DNA of 52,093 nucleotides from AE-B3B sp964543295 (GTDB lineage Bacteria; Aerophobota; Aerophobia; Aerophobales; AE-B3A): contig CAZIXA010000016.1 of NCBI GenBank assembly GCA_964543295.1, forward strand, positions 1 through 52,093, written 5' to 3'. The translations under genes were made by a program, and so were the position numbers. Below are positions 40,237-48,341 of this stretch, piece after piece (position 1 is the first letter of the stretch; each line of letters starts with the position of its first letter). The notes beneath the pieces were generated by a model, which was not told the origin of the DNA, made no database searches, and saw only the letters and a program-made list of their open reading frames with translations.

Positions 40237-41637
40237 ATGGAGGATAACTTTTCTATCCGGGAGATAGTGAAAGCTACCCAGGGTAGGCTGATAGGAAAAA
40301 TCCCTGATATCTCCTCCATCTCACCTCATCAAATCTGCACCGATACCAGAAATCTTCAAAAGGGGGATCTTTTTGTTGCTCTTGTGGGTAAGAAGTTCGA
40401 TGGCCACCAATTTGTCGAGGAATCTGGCGAAAAAGGAGCCTGTGGAGCCATTGTCTCTGAGCCAATTTATCCTTCTGGTGGAGATTTTTTTCTGGTAGAG
40501 GTGAAAGACACCCTCCAAGCTTTACAGCAGCTAGCCAGATATCATCAGAGGAGACTCTCCTTGCCTCTCATAGCAGTAACAGGTAGTAATGGCAAAACTA
40601 CAGTTAAGGAAATGATCTGGCAGATTCTATCCCAGCAATATCCAGTTTTGAAATCCGAAGGAAATTTTAATAATCAAATTGGAGTTCCCCTCTCTTTACT
40701 TAAGCTTTCCTCTTCCCATAGATTAGGAGTTTTTGAAATGGGGATGAATTCCAGAGGAGAGATCCAGCGTCTGGCTGAGATTGTTGAACCTCACATTGGG
40801 GTGATTACCAACGTCCATCACTCTCATGTGGGATTTCTGGGAAGCCTGAAGGAAATTAAAGAAGCCAAGGCAGAACTTATTCCTCTGCTAAATAGGGATC
40901 CCACCAATTGGCTAGTTTTAAATAGTGATAGTGAATGGACTCCCGAACTGGCCTCAAGAGCTAGATGCAAGGTAGTCACCTTTGGGATTGGGCAAGGATC
41001 TGACGTGGGAGTAGATAGCATCCAGAACCACCAGGAAGCCATGGATTTTACCCTAACCTCCAGGACAGGGAAGATTCCCATTCATCTGGACATTCCCGGA
41101 GAATATAATGTGTCTAATGCCCTGGCTGCCTGCGCAGTAGCTCTCGTTCTGGGAGTTCCTCTATCTACTATGGCCCGGGCTCTCTCAAACTTTCAACTTC
41201 CTCCCATGCATTCCCAGATATACCTATTAGGCAAATATAAAGTAATTGATGATTCTTATAACGCAAATCCGGAGTCTATGGACCAGACTTTGAAACTGTT
41301 GAAGGAAATTAGGGGGGGTCGGAAAATAGTCGTCTTGGGAGATATGTTGGAGTTAGGAGGCGTGGCAGAATTTTTTCACTATAAAATAGGAAGCCTGATG
41401 GGGGAGTTAAACATCCAGGCTTTGTTTGCTCTGGGGAAATACTCTCATAAGACAGTTGCTGGGGCAAAAGAAGCTGGGATAGAAGCAGCTTTCTTCTTCC
41501 GAGATAAGAAAAGCCTGATTGAGAAATTACTCACTTTCCTCAAGGAAAATGATTGTCTTTTGGTTAAGGGCTCAAGAGAGATGAGGATGGAGGAAATCAT
41601 CGATAGATTAAGGATGAAATTATGCCCTTTTACCTGA
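40237..41637 (+). CDS. murF: UDP-MurNAc-tripeptide D-Ala-D-Ala ligase MurF
   Basis: A 466-residue Mur ligase that adds D-Ala-D-Ala to the UDP-MurNAc tripeptide. Seen are V-T-G-S-N-G-K-T-T-V near residues 113-122, F-E-M-G-M-N near 165-170, the T-N-V-H-H-S-H segment near 191, and D-D-S-Y-N-A-N-P near 344-351. It starts with ATG and its end overlaps the mraY start by 16 bases, so translation is coupled. Confidence 0.95.
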   Translation: MEDNFSIREIVKATQGRLIGKIPDISSISPHQICTDTRNLQKGDLFVALVGKKFDGHQFVEESGEKGACGAIVSEPIYPSGGDFFLVEVKDTLQALQQLARYHQRRLSLPLIAVTGSNGKTTVKEMIWQILSQQYPVLKSEGNFNNQIGVPLSLLKLSSSHRLGVFEMGMNSRGEIQRLAEIVEPHIGVITNVHHSHVGFLGSLKEIKEAKAELIPLLNRDPTNWLVLNSDSEWTPELASRARCKVVTFGIGQGSDVGVDSIQNHQEAMDFTLTSRTGKIPIHLDIPGEYNVSNALAACAVALVLGVPLSTMARALSNFQLPPMHSQIYLLGKYKVIDDSYNANPESMDQTLKLLKEIRGGRKIVVLGDMLELGGVAEFFHYKIGSLMGELNIQALFALGKYSHKTVAGAKEAGIEAAFFFRDKKSLIEKLLTFLKENDCLLVKGSREMRMEEIIDRLRMKLCPFT

Positions 41638-42653
41638 TTTCTTCTCTATGGGTGCGTGTCGCAGCCACAGCTTTACTTTCCTTCGCTTTGAGCCTGTTGG
41701 GGGGTAAGATATGCATAAAGAAATTCAAAGAGGCAGGATGGATTGATTATGTCCGCAGGTTCACTCCTTCCACTCACCACAAAAAAAGGGGTATTCCGGT
41801 AGGGGGAGGGATTTTCATCATAGTTGCCCTTCTTTTAGGCCTTCTTGTCTTTGGCAATTTCATCAATAAGCTAATTCTTCTTACTCTCTTTGTTTCACTT
41901 TCTCTGGGATTGATAGGATTCTGGGATGATGAGATTAAAATATTAAAAAAGAGCTCCCGGGGTCTTAGGATTAGAACCAAGTTGGTCATTCAATTGATTC
42001 CGGCTCTGGCGGTTGCTCTTTTTCTTTATTATCAGCCTTTTTTTGATACTCATCTTTACATTCCATTTAGCGGAGTAAGGTTAGCCCTGGGGTGGGGCTA
42101 CATCCCTTTGATTGTGCTCATCCTGATGTGTGTTCCCATTAGCGTTAACATTACCGATGGGCTGGATGGATTAGTCGCTGGCTGTATGCTGTTCGCCGGG
42201 ATAGCTTATGGTGTTCTAGCTTACGTAGCGGGAACTACCTATTTTCATGGCTATCTAAATACTCACCATGTCCCCGGAGCGCAGGAGTTGGTGGTCTTCT
42301 GGGCAGCACTTCTGGGGACAACTCTAGGATTTCTGTGGTACAATCGCTACCCGGCTAAAGTATTTATGGGAGAAACAGGAGCCCAACTTCTAGGAGGAGC
42401 TCTGGCTATAACCGCAATCTTGATAAAAAGAGAAATATTGCTCCTTCTCATTGGAGGAGTCTTTGTGCTGGAGGCTTTATCTGTAATATCGCAGGTTATT
42501 TCCTTCCGACTAACTGGGAGGCGTATCCTGAGAATGAGTCCCATCCATCATCATTATGAGCTTAAAGGAGTAGAGGAGCCTAAGATTGTCGCCCGTTTCT
42601 GGATTTTAGCTTTTCTTCTGGCCCTGGCAGGATTAAGCAGCCTGAGGTGGTGA
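41622..42653 (+). CDS. mraY: Phospho-MurNAc-pentapeptide translocase MraY
   Basis: A 343-residue polytopic membrane enzyme with about ten transmembrane helices that makes lipid I from UDP-MurNAc-pentapeptide and undecaprenyl phosphate. Family marks: H-K-K-R-G-I-P-V-G-G-G near residues 52-62, the Asp pair in F-W-D-D-E-I-K near 102-108, I-T-D-G-L-D-G-L near 176-183, and S-P-I-H-H-H near 306-311. One oddity: the usual M-G-D-(T/V)-G-S motif, whose Asp is a catalytic metal residue, reads M-G-E-T-G-A here near 248-253. The frame is intact and the operon complete around it, so I take it as functional. Confidence 0.93.
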   Translation: MPFYLISSLWVRVAATALLSFALSLLGGKICIKKFKEAGWIDYVRRFTPSTHHKKRGIPVGGGIFIIVALLLGLLVFGNFINKLILLTLFVSLSLGLIGFWDDEIKILKKSSRGLRIRTKLVIQLIPALAVALFLYYQPFFDTHLYIPFSGVRLALGWGYIPLIVLILMCVPISVNITDGLDGLVAGCMLFAGIAYGVLAYVAGTTYFHGYLNTHHVPGAQELVVFWAALLGTTLGFLWYNRYPAKVFMGETGAQLLGGALAITAILIKREILLLLIGGVFVLEALSVISQVISFRLTGRRILRMSPIHHHYELKGVEEPKIVARFWILAFLLALAGLSSLRW

Positions 42654-42658
42654 AGCCC

Positions 42659-44005
42659 ATGATGCTCAAAGGTAAAAAAGTACTGGTGCTGGGCATGGGA
42701 ATCAGTGGCATAGGAGCCACATGTCTATTAAAGGAAAAGGGAGCAAAGGTAACCATTAATGAATTAGAAGATAGTCAAGAGATGAAAGCTAAAGCCAGAG
42801 AGTTCGAGAGAAACGGGATTAAGGTAGTCCTGGGCTCACATCCGTTTGAAATCCTTGCTGGACAGGAATTAATTGTTCTTTCTCCCGGGATTTCTCTTCA
42901 GCTTCCCCTACTTCACGAGGCACAGAAGTTACACATTCCTATAATGGGAGAGTTAGAGCTAGCCTCCCGCTTTTTACCAGATAGATCTCTCATTGCTATT
43001 ACTGGTACCAATGGAAAGACCACCACCACCGTCCTCACAGAGAAGATGCTGAGAAAAGCTTATAAAGATGTTCAGATAGCCGGTAACATCGGGACACCTC
43101 TTTCTGAGGTTGCTAGAAAACCGGGAAAGATAATTGTAACAGAGGTAAGTAGTTTCCAATTGGAAACTATTAAGAAGTTTTCGCCCTTTATATCCTGTAT
43201 TCTCAATATCTCCCCCGATCATCTGGATAGACATTCGGATCTTAGACAATATATTTGGCTTAAAAGTCGCATCCTCACCAATCAGAAATCAGATGGCTTT
43301 ACCATATTAAATAGAGACGATCCTTATGTCTACCCTTTAAGGAGAAAAACCAGAGCCGAGGTTATCTTTTTCAGTCAAAAGAAGAAGTTGGAAAGAGGGG
43401 TTTTCCTCAGAGGACCTCACATAGTGAGAAAGTTTGAGGGAGAGGAAGTAGTTGTTTCCACGGACAAAATTAGTTTTACCGGGTCTCATAATCTGGAAAA
43501 TATTCTCTCTGCCATAGCTATCGCCTCTCTTTATCGGTTAGAGAAAGAAGCGGTGAGAGAGGCTTTGCTGGAGTTTAAGGGACTGCCTCATCGCTGTGAG
43601 CCGGTGGCCCGGATAAAGGGGGTAGATTTTATAAATGATTCTAAAGCTACTAACGAGGGGGCGGTAAAGAGTTGTCTTGAGTCCATCGCGCAGCCGATTA
43701 TTCTCATTATGGGAGGAAAGCACAAAGGAGCTAATTTTTTCGCGCTTAAAAATATCATAAAGAAAAAGGTGAGAAGGTTAATCTTGCTGGGGGAGGCTAA
43801 AAGGGTAATTAAAGCTCAGTTAGATACTATCTGCCCTCTCTTGGAAGTAGAAAATATGAGAGATGCAGTAAGAGAGGCTTTTAATAAAGCTCAAAAAGGT
43901 GATTGTGTTCTACTTTCGCCTGCTTGTGCCAGTTTTGATCAGTTTAAGAATTATGAGGAGAGAGGGGAAGTTTTTAAAGAGGAGGTGAGAAAGTTAGACT
44001 CATAA
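42659..44005 (+). CDS. murD: UDP-MurNAc-L-alanine:D-glutamate ligase MurD
   Basis: A 448-residue Mur ligase adding D-Glu. ATG 42659, eight bases after GAGGTGG, gives the usual opening M-L-K-G-K-K-V-L-V-L-G-M-G-I-S-G; the GTG at 42647 would overlap mraY. Visible are I-T-G-T-N-G-K-T-T-T near residues 117-126, E-V-S-S-F-Q-L near 161-167, N-I-S-P-D-H-L-D-R near 182-190, and N-D-S-K-A-T-N near 322-328. A normal dcw member. Confidence 0.95.
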   Translation: MMLKGKKVLVLGMGISGIGATCLLKEKGAKVTINELEDSQEMKAKAREFERNGIKVVLGSHPFEILAGQELIVLSPGISLQLPLLHEAQKLHIPIMGELELASRFLPDRSLIAITGTNGKTTTTVLTEKMLRKAYKDVQIAGNIGTPLSEVARKPGKIIVTEVSSFQLETIKKFSPFISCILNISPDHLDRHSDLRQYIWLKSRILTNQKSDGFTILNRDDPYVYPLRRKTRAEVIFFSQKKKLERGVFLRGPHIVRKFEGEEVVVSTDKISFTGSHNLENILSAIAIASLYRLEKEAVREALLEFKGLPHRCEPVARIKGVDFINDSKATNEGAVKSCLESIAQPIILIMGGKHKGANFFALKNIIKKKVRRLILLGEAKRVIKAQLDTICPLLEVENMRDAVREAFNKAQKGDCVLLSPACASFDQFKNYEERGEVFKEEVRKLDS

Positions 44006-44006
44006 A

Positions 44007-45119
44007 TTGAAAGCTGGGGAAGATTTTGATTATCCTTTACTGGTTGCTACTTTGATACTCATAGGTATAGGACTGATGGAACTTTTTAGTGCTAGTGCAG
44101 CCTATGCCTATGTTTATTATAAAGGTGATCTTTATTATTTTCTCAAGCGTCAACTGCTGTGGCTGGGACCGGGTCTTATCTTCCTCTGGCTAGCCAGCAG
44201 GTTTGATTATCAGAAATATCGGATCATATCGAGATTCCTTCCTCCTTTTATTATAATTTTACTCTGTGCTGTCTTCCTACCTGGTATAGGTAAACCCACC
44301 CGTGGTGTACACCGCTTGATCGGCCTTGGCCCTGTCACTTTCACTCCCAGTGAGTTTACCAAACTGGGTCTCATCATCTATCTTGCCTCTTCTCTGGTAA
44401 GAAAGAAAGAAAAGATGCAAAGTTACATTAGTGGGTCTCTACCCTATTTTATTATCCTGGGAGTCATTTCTGTTCTGGTGATGATAGAACCGGATTTAGG
44501 ATCAGCTCTAATTATAGCCATCCTAGCCTTCATTCTTCTCTACGCCGGAGGTGCCAGAATTTCTCACCTTGCCTACACCGTGGTTCTAGCTTTGATACCT
44601 CTCTCTTTCTCCGTATTCAAGATAGGCTATCAAAAAAGCAGGATAATCGGATTTCTTTGTCCAGAACAGGATCCTCAGGGAATAGGATTTCAACCTCTGC
44701 ATTTGAAGATCTCTATAGGCTCAGGGGGCCTGTGGGGTCTGGGACCAGGTCAGGGAAAAGAAAAACTCTTCTATCTTCCCGCTCCCCACACCGATTCTAT
44801 CTTCGCCGTAATTGGAGAGGAACTGGGTTTTATTGGAACAAGCCTCATTATAGCTTTATTTTTTGTGGTAGCCCTGCGTGGTTTTAAAATTGCTAGAAAA
44901 GCACCGGATGGTCTGGGTAAGCTTCTGGCTCTTGGACTAACCTGTCTTATTCTCGTTCAGGCCACTGTTAATATGGGTGTAGCCACAGTAATTCTTCCCA
45001 CAACTGGAGCTACTCTGCCTTTTATTAGCTATGGAGGGTCTTCCTTAATAGTGTGTCTGACAGCGGTGGGGATATTGTTGAATATTTCTAAAAATAGGGA
45101 TTTGAAGAATACCGACTAA
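44007..45119 (+). CDS. ftsW: FtsW/RodA-family lipid II polymerase
   Basis: A 370-residue SEDS protein with about ten transmembrane helices that polymerises lipid II into glycan strands at the septum. Typical segments are A-S-R-F-D-Y near residue 66, Q-P-L-H-L-K-I-S-I-G-S-G-G near 229-241, E-E-L-G-F-I-G near 271-277, and the C-terminal L-P-F-I-S-Y-G-G-S-S near 335-344. It starts with TTG, one base after the murD stop. It is the last recognisable dcw gene: murG, murC and ftsQAZ do not follow. Confidence 0.93.
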   Translation: MKAGEDFDYPLLVATLILIGIGLMELFSASAAYAYVYYKGDLYYFLKRQLLWLGPGLIFLWLASRFDYQKYRIISRFLPPFIIILLCAVFLPGIGKPTRGVHRLIGLGPVTFTPSEFTKLGLIIYLASSLVRKKEKMQSYISGSLPYFIILGVISVLVMIEPDLGSALIIAILAFILLYAGGARISHLAYTVVLALIPLSFSVFKIGYQKSRIIGFLCPEQDPQGIGFQPLHLKISIGSGGLWGLGPGQGKEKLFYLPAPHTDSIFAVIGEELGFIGTSLIIALFFVVALRGFKIARKAPDGLGKLLALGLTCLILVQATVNMGVATVILPTTGATLPFISYGGSSLIVCLTAVGILLNISKNRDLKNTD

Positions 45120-45155
45120 CCTTTCTTTTAAGTAATGGCTTTAAAGGATTTTAAG

Positions 45156-45662
45156 ATGCTAGAGGTGGAGATCAAGGTAAAGATAGAGATTGAGCCAATG
45201 GAAAAGAGGTTAGGTGAGTTAGGGGCAGAATTTATCAACCGAACCCATCAAATGGATGTCTATTTCAGACATCCCTGTCATGATTTTAAAAAATCTGATG
45301 AAGCCTTGAGAGTGCGGAAAGTTGAAGATGACTATTTTTTAACTTACAAAGGAGAAAAGCTTGATCCGGAGACGAAAACCAGAAAAGAGATTCAGATAAG
45401 GGCAGAGAAGGGGATATTTAACCTTTTAAAAAGTTTAGGGTTTTCCCCCATAAGAAAAGTGGAGAAATGGAGGAGTTTTTATCAGTGGAAAGATCTGAGA
45501 ATTTATCTGGATGAAGTAAAAGCATTAGGAAATTTTATGGAGCTGGAAGGCACCTCCTGGAAGCATAAAGAAAAGATGTTCAAGCTTTTGCAAAAGTTAG
45601 GTATAGAAAAAAGAAAACTCACCCGGAAGTCTTATCTTGAACTTCTTGAAGGGTCAGGCTGA
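45156..45662 (+). CDS. CYTH-domain protein (class IV adenylate cyclase-like)
   Basis: A 168-residue CYTH-superfamily protein. ATG 45156 has AAGGA seven bases upstream and gives the expected N-terminal E-V-E-I-K-V-K (E-x-E-x-K) motif; the frame extends up to 45135. Further charged strands (A-L-R-V-R-K, Y-L-T-Y-K-G-E-K, R-K-E-I, Y-L-D-E-V) line the triphosphate tunnel in this family. Members act as adenylate cyclase (CyaB), thiamine triphosphatase or inorganic triphosphatase. Which one applies cannot be decided. It sits just after ftsW with no known relation. Confidence 0.85.
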   Translation: MLEVEIKVKIEIEPMEKRLGELGAEFINRTHQMDVYFRHPCHDFKKSDEALRVRKVEDDYFLTYKGEKLDPETKTRKEIQIRAEKGIFNLLKSLGFSPIRKVEKWRSFYQWKDLRIYLDEVKALGNFMELEGTSWKHKEKMFKLLQKLGIEKRKLTRKSYLELLEGSG

Positions 45663-45780
45663 AAAATAAATCCGTTTCTCTCCTTAATTTCTATAAGTAT
45701 TGAGGTTCTTTTAAAAAAGCTGCGGCAAGTTTTTGGTCAGAGTTGTCAATCTTAAGAATCGGGTCGAAGAGAAGCAAATA

Positions 45781-46434
45781 ATGGGTAAGATTAGAGCTAG
45801 AAGAATAAAACTAGATACCCCGGAAAAGATTTTGAAAAAAGATCTTGATCTTTATCAAGAAAAATCTATTCAGTTAGGAGCAACCGATGCCAAAATTATC
45901 TCTGCCAGGCAAGTTGTGGTAGACCCACGGGTGAGGCTGAAATGTCTTGTTCCTCGCTGCCACTTATACGGGGAAACGCCTAATTGTCCTCCCTATACCC
46001 CCGATCCGCACCAGATGCGAAGGATATTAGAAAGATATAATTATGCTATACTGGTAAAGAATGATGTTCTGCCGACTGAGGATTTTGTGGACGATGAGAA
46101 GTGGCATAAGGCTCATATGGCCCACCAGGGTAAAACGCATCATATAGTCTCTGGAGTTGAGGCTCTAGCTTTTAATGACGGATATTACTTTGCCGCTGGT
46201 TTTGCTGCGGGAGGATGTAAGACCGCTCTTTGTGGGGGTCGAATCTGCCAATTCTTGGACAGCGGCCGATGTCGTTTCCCTTTGAAGGCAAGGCCGTCCA
46301 TGGAGGCTGTAGGAATTGATGTTTACCGTTTAGTGAGTCTGGTAGGCTGGGAAATCTATCCAGTAGCGCATAAAGATGTTGATCCTCAATCTATACCCTG
46401 CGCCGTTTCCGTAGGGATAGTTTTCGTGGCCTAA
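45781..46434 (+). CDS. DUF2284 metal-binding protein
   Basis: A 217-residue protein of the DUF2284 family, predicted to bind metal or an Fe-S cluster; its function is unknown. Cysteine motifs are C-L-V-P-R-C-H then N-C-P-P-Y-T-P-D-P near residues 53-75, and a C-terminal C-K-T-A-L-C-G-G-R-I-C then R-C-R-F-P near 147-167. The R-P-S-M-E-A-V-G-I-D-V segment near 173-183 is a family mark. I prefer ATG 45781 over an upstream TTG at 45733. The family is common in anaerobes. Confidence 0.82.
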   Translation: MGKIRARRIKLDTPEKILKKDLDLYQEKSIQLGATDAKIISARQVVVDPRVRLKCLVPRCHLYGETPNCPPYTPDPHQMRRILERYNYAILVKNDVLPTEDFVDDEKWHKAHMAHQGKTHHIVSGVEALAFNDGYYFAAGFAAGGCKTALCGGRICQFLDSGRCRFPLKARPSMEAVGIDVYRLVSLVGWEIYPVAHKDVDPQSIPCAVSVGIVFVA

Positions 46435-46487
46435 CCCCTGAAGATATAGGGCTCTTGCTATGGTCAAGCAAAGGAGCGTGGTTGAAT

Positions 46488-46661
46488 ATGAAGGACATTC
46501 TTGAGGTACTGGAAGATTACATATCTGAGGCTAATCCCCGAAAGTGGGCCAAGTTATCAAGCGAGATCGAATATCGTCGTCTTAATCTCTTGCTTCTCAG
46601 AGAGATACTTTGTGAGCTGAGGAAGTTAAATAAAAGTGAAGATGGTCAGGGCAAAATATAA
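46488..46661 (+). CDS. Small helical protein, 57 aa
   Basis: A short frame with AAGGAG eleven bases before ATG 46488. The product is charged and probably all helical (I-L-E-V-L-E-D-Y-I, then R-R-L-N-L-L-L-L-R-E-I-L). I recognise no family. It lies just ahead of the nucleotidyltransferase-HEPN pair on the same strand and may belong to that patch. Confidence 0.4.
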   Translation: MKDILEVLEDYISEANPRKWAKLSSEIEYRRLNLLLLREILCELRKLNKSEDGQGKI

Positions 46662-46717
46662 AATAGATCTAATATTTTTTCGGCCGTGACTATTTTACCA
46701 TAGGAAGGTAGTGGAAA

Positions 46718-47077
46718 ATGACCGGTAGGATAGGGAGGAGTAAGGTGAATTACCTCGGTAAAGAAGAAAGCGAAGCATTAGAGAAATTTACCAGCGGGGT
46801 AAAATCCCTTTTAGGCGATAATTTGTTAATATTAAAACTATTTGGCTCAAAAGCAAGGGGAGACTTTAGCGACGAGTCCGATGTTGATATTTTACTAGTA
46901 GTTAAGGAAATAACTTCTAAATTAAGGGAGAAGATATTCGATCTGCTTTTGGACATTGACCTGGAGTATGATCCAAAAATTTCCTTGGTTATTCTTTCGG
47001 AATACGAGTATCAAAAAAACGCTGAGATGGGTTCACCATTTATAGATGGCATTGAAAGAGACGGAGTGCCTATATGA
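46718..47077 (+). CDS. Minimal nucleotidyltransferase (MNT), antitoxin-type
   Basis: A 119-residue nucleotidyltransferase with the core motif F-G-S-K-A-R-G-D near residues 42-49 and the catalytic S-D-V-D-I-L near 54-59; a third acidic strand follows (Y-D-P-K-I-S-L-V). Proteins of this size encoded beside HEPN genes act as antitoxins that can modify the HEPN partner with AMP. GGAAGG lies upstream of the ATG. Its stop overlaps the HEPN start as ATGA. The order MNT then HEPN, with coupled translation, fits a toxin-antitoxin unit. Confidence 0.82.
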   Translation: MTGRIGRSKVNYLGKEESEALEKFTSGVKSLLGDNLLILKLFGSKARGDFSDESDVDILLVVKEITSKLREKIFDLLLDIDLEYDPKISLVILSEYEYQKNAEMGSPFIDGIERDGVPI

Positions 47078-47487
47078 AGCACAAAAGAAAAGAATTGATT
47101 CGATATAGACTATCGAATGCAGAGGAAAAGCTCAGATCGGCAAAAATACTTCTCGAAAATGGTCAATTCAAGGATTCCACCTCTAGATCTTACTATGCTA
47201 TGTTTTCCGCGGCAAGAGCTTTATTAGTTACGAGAAATCTTAATAGCACGAGACATTCTGGAATTATCTCGTTGTTTAATCAGCACTTTGTGAAAACCGA
47301 CTTGGTTGATAAAGTTTGTGGAAGAATATTGATGAATGCAAGAGAAATACGTGAAAAAGGTGATTATGGCGACTTCTATTTAGTCTCCAAAAAAGAGGCA
47401 GAAGTACAACTTAAAAATACAAAGATATTTATAAAAGAAATAATAAGAGTAATCGAGCAATTAGAGGATCAATATAATACTTCTTAG
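47074..47487 (+). CDS. HEPN-domain protein, probable toxin partner of MNT
   Basis: A 137-residue helical HEPN-domain protein. Typical segments are the paired Y-R-L-S-N-A-E-E-K-L-R-S-A helix near residues 9-21, S-Y-Y-A-M-F-S-A-A-R-A-L-L near 38-50, R-H-S-G-I-I-S-L-F near 60-68, and A-R-E-I-R-E-K-G-D-Y-G-D-F near 88-100. The strict R-x4-6-H ribonuclease motif of HepT toxins is not obvious, so this member may bind rather than cut RNA. It overlaps the MNT gene by four bases. Confidence 0.8.
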   Translation: MKHKRKELIRYRLSNAEEKLRSAKILLENGQFKDSTSRSYYAMFSAARALLVTRNLNSTRHSGIISLFNQHFVKTDLVDKVCGRILMNAREIREKGDYGDFYLVSKKEAEVQLKNTKIFIKEIIRVIEQLEDQYNTS

Positions 47488-47539
47488 TCCAATTAGCATT
47501 TTGGTAATAATGGCGTATGGATTGCAAGAGGACTTGCTC

Positions 47540-47668
47540 ATGGATAATCAAAGAGACAAAAGAAACAGACTCCAGGAGTTAGGAGCAAAAAAAGTTTCTC
47601 TTCCGGACGGTTCGTATTATTGGGACTTGAAGCCTAATTGGAAGCCTAAAGAGGTGATTGAGATTTGA
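47540..47668 (+). CDS. Small ORF, 42 aa, ahead of the glycosylase gene
   Basis: ATG 47540 follows AGAGGA by about seven bases. The product is charged at the start (D-N-Q-R-D-K-R-N-R) and ends with L-P-D-G-S-Y-Y-W-D-L-K-P-N-W, then K-P-K-E-V-I-E-I, a well-structured-looking beta tail. I do not recognise a family with certainty. Its stop overlaps the TTG start of the next gene by four bases (TTGA), suggesting coupling. It may be the remnant tail of a larger protein. Confidence 0.4.
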   Translation: MDNQRDKRNRLQELGAKKVSLPDGSYYWDLKPNWKPKEVIEI

Positions 47669-48171
47669 ATGATTTCCAAAAGGGAGAAAAACTGCTTAGC
47701 CAGGCAGAAAGCAGCGGAGAACATAGAGCGCCTTGGGAATGTACTTTTGCCAAGGAAGAAAAGAATGAATGTAGACCAGGCATTCCTCCAAAATCTGACC
47801 AGCAATATTTTGAAGTCCTTTGTTTATGTGTATTACAAGCTGGACTTGGCTGGGGGATGGTTAGAAAAAATTGGTCTACACTCAAGAAAGGATTTTATAA
47901 TTTCGATATCAAAAGACTAGCAAAAGCGACAGTGAACGAACTCTTCAAAAGAGAGGGAGTAATAAAGAACAAAAATAAGGTTAAAGCAGTTATAGATGAT
48001 GCCAGGGAGTTTCAGAACACAATACAAGAGGCCGGGTCTTTTTCAAACTTCTTAAGATCATTAAAAGGTATGGGAGATAAAGAAGCAATTAGAAAATTGA
48101 CCCAACGGTTTAGTCAGGTGGGAGAATATACTGCTGAGTATTATCTTCATAGCATAGGATATTGGAAATAA
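47665..48171 (+). CDS. DNA-3-methyladenine glycosylase I (Tag)-like protein
   Basis: A 168-residue protein resembling the Tag family of base-excision repair glycosylases. Visible are a P-W-E-C segment near residues 23-26, F-E-V-L-C-L-C-V-L-Q-A-G-L-G-W near 49-63 (compare the family's L-E-x-x-Q-A-G-L-S-W), F-D-I-K-R-L-A near 79-85, I-K-N-K-N-K-V-K-A-V-I near 99-109, and G-S-F near 123. The Y-H-D-x-E-W-G motif and the zinc-binding pattern of E. coli Tag are not clear, so it is divergent. It starts with TTG. Confidence 0.65.
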   Translation: MNDFQKGEKLLSQAESSGEHRAPWECTFAKEEKNECRPGIPPKSDQQYFEVLCLCVLQAGLGWGMVRKNWSTLKKGFYNFDIKRLAKATVNELFKREGVIKNKNKVKAVIDDAREFQNTIQEAGSFSNFLRSLKGMGDKEAIRKLTQRFSQVGEYTAEYYLHSIGYWK

Positions 48172-48189
48172 ATTGGGCGTTTGTATTAA

Positions 48190-48297
48190 ATGGAAAATGT
48201 GTTAAGCTCCCTAGGAAGCAAGGTTGGAAAGATCCACAAGATATATCACGAGTTGATCACTGAGGGAGGAGAAAAGGGCCTTGAAGAGTCAGATTGA
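48190..48297 (+). pseudogene. Chimeric duplicated fragment (35-codon ORF)
   Basis: 48211-48259 is identical over 49 bases to 49228-49276 inside the downstream 210-residue gene, and similarity continues to about 48289. The last part (48283-48312) instead matches the end of the CYTH gene at 45645-45676. A 35-codon frame runs through both pieces in the original phase of the first. It looks like a recombination scar rather than a real gene. Confidence 0.6.
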
Positions 48298-48341
48298 AAA
48301 ATTAATCCATTAAAATAGTTCAAAAGCGAAGGAGTACCAAT

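Noticed and set aside
47669..47920. 83-codon ATG frame overlapping the Tag-like gene
   Set aside because: The other frame shows clear glycosylase family residues; this one does not.
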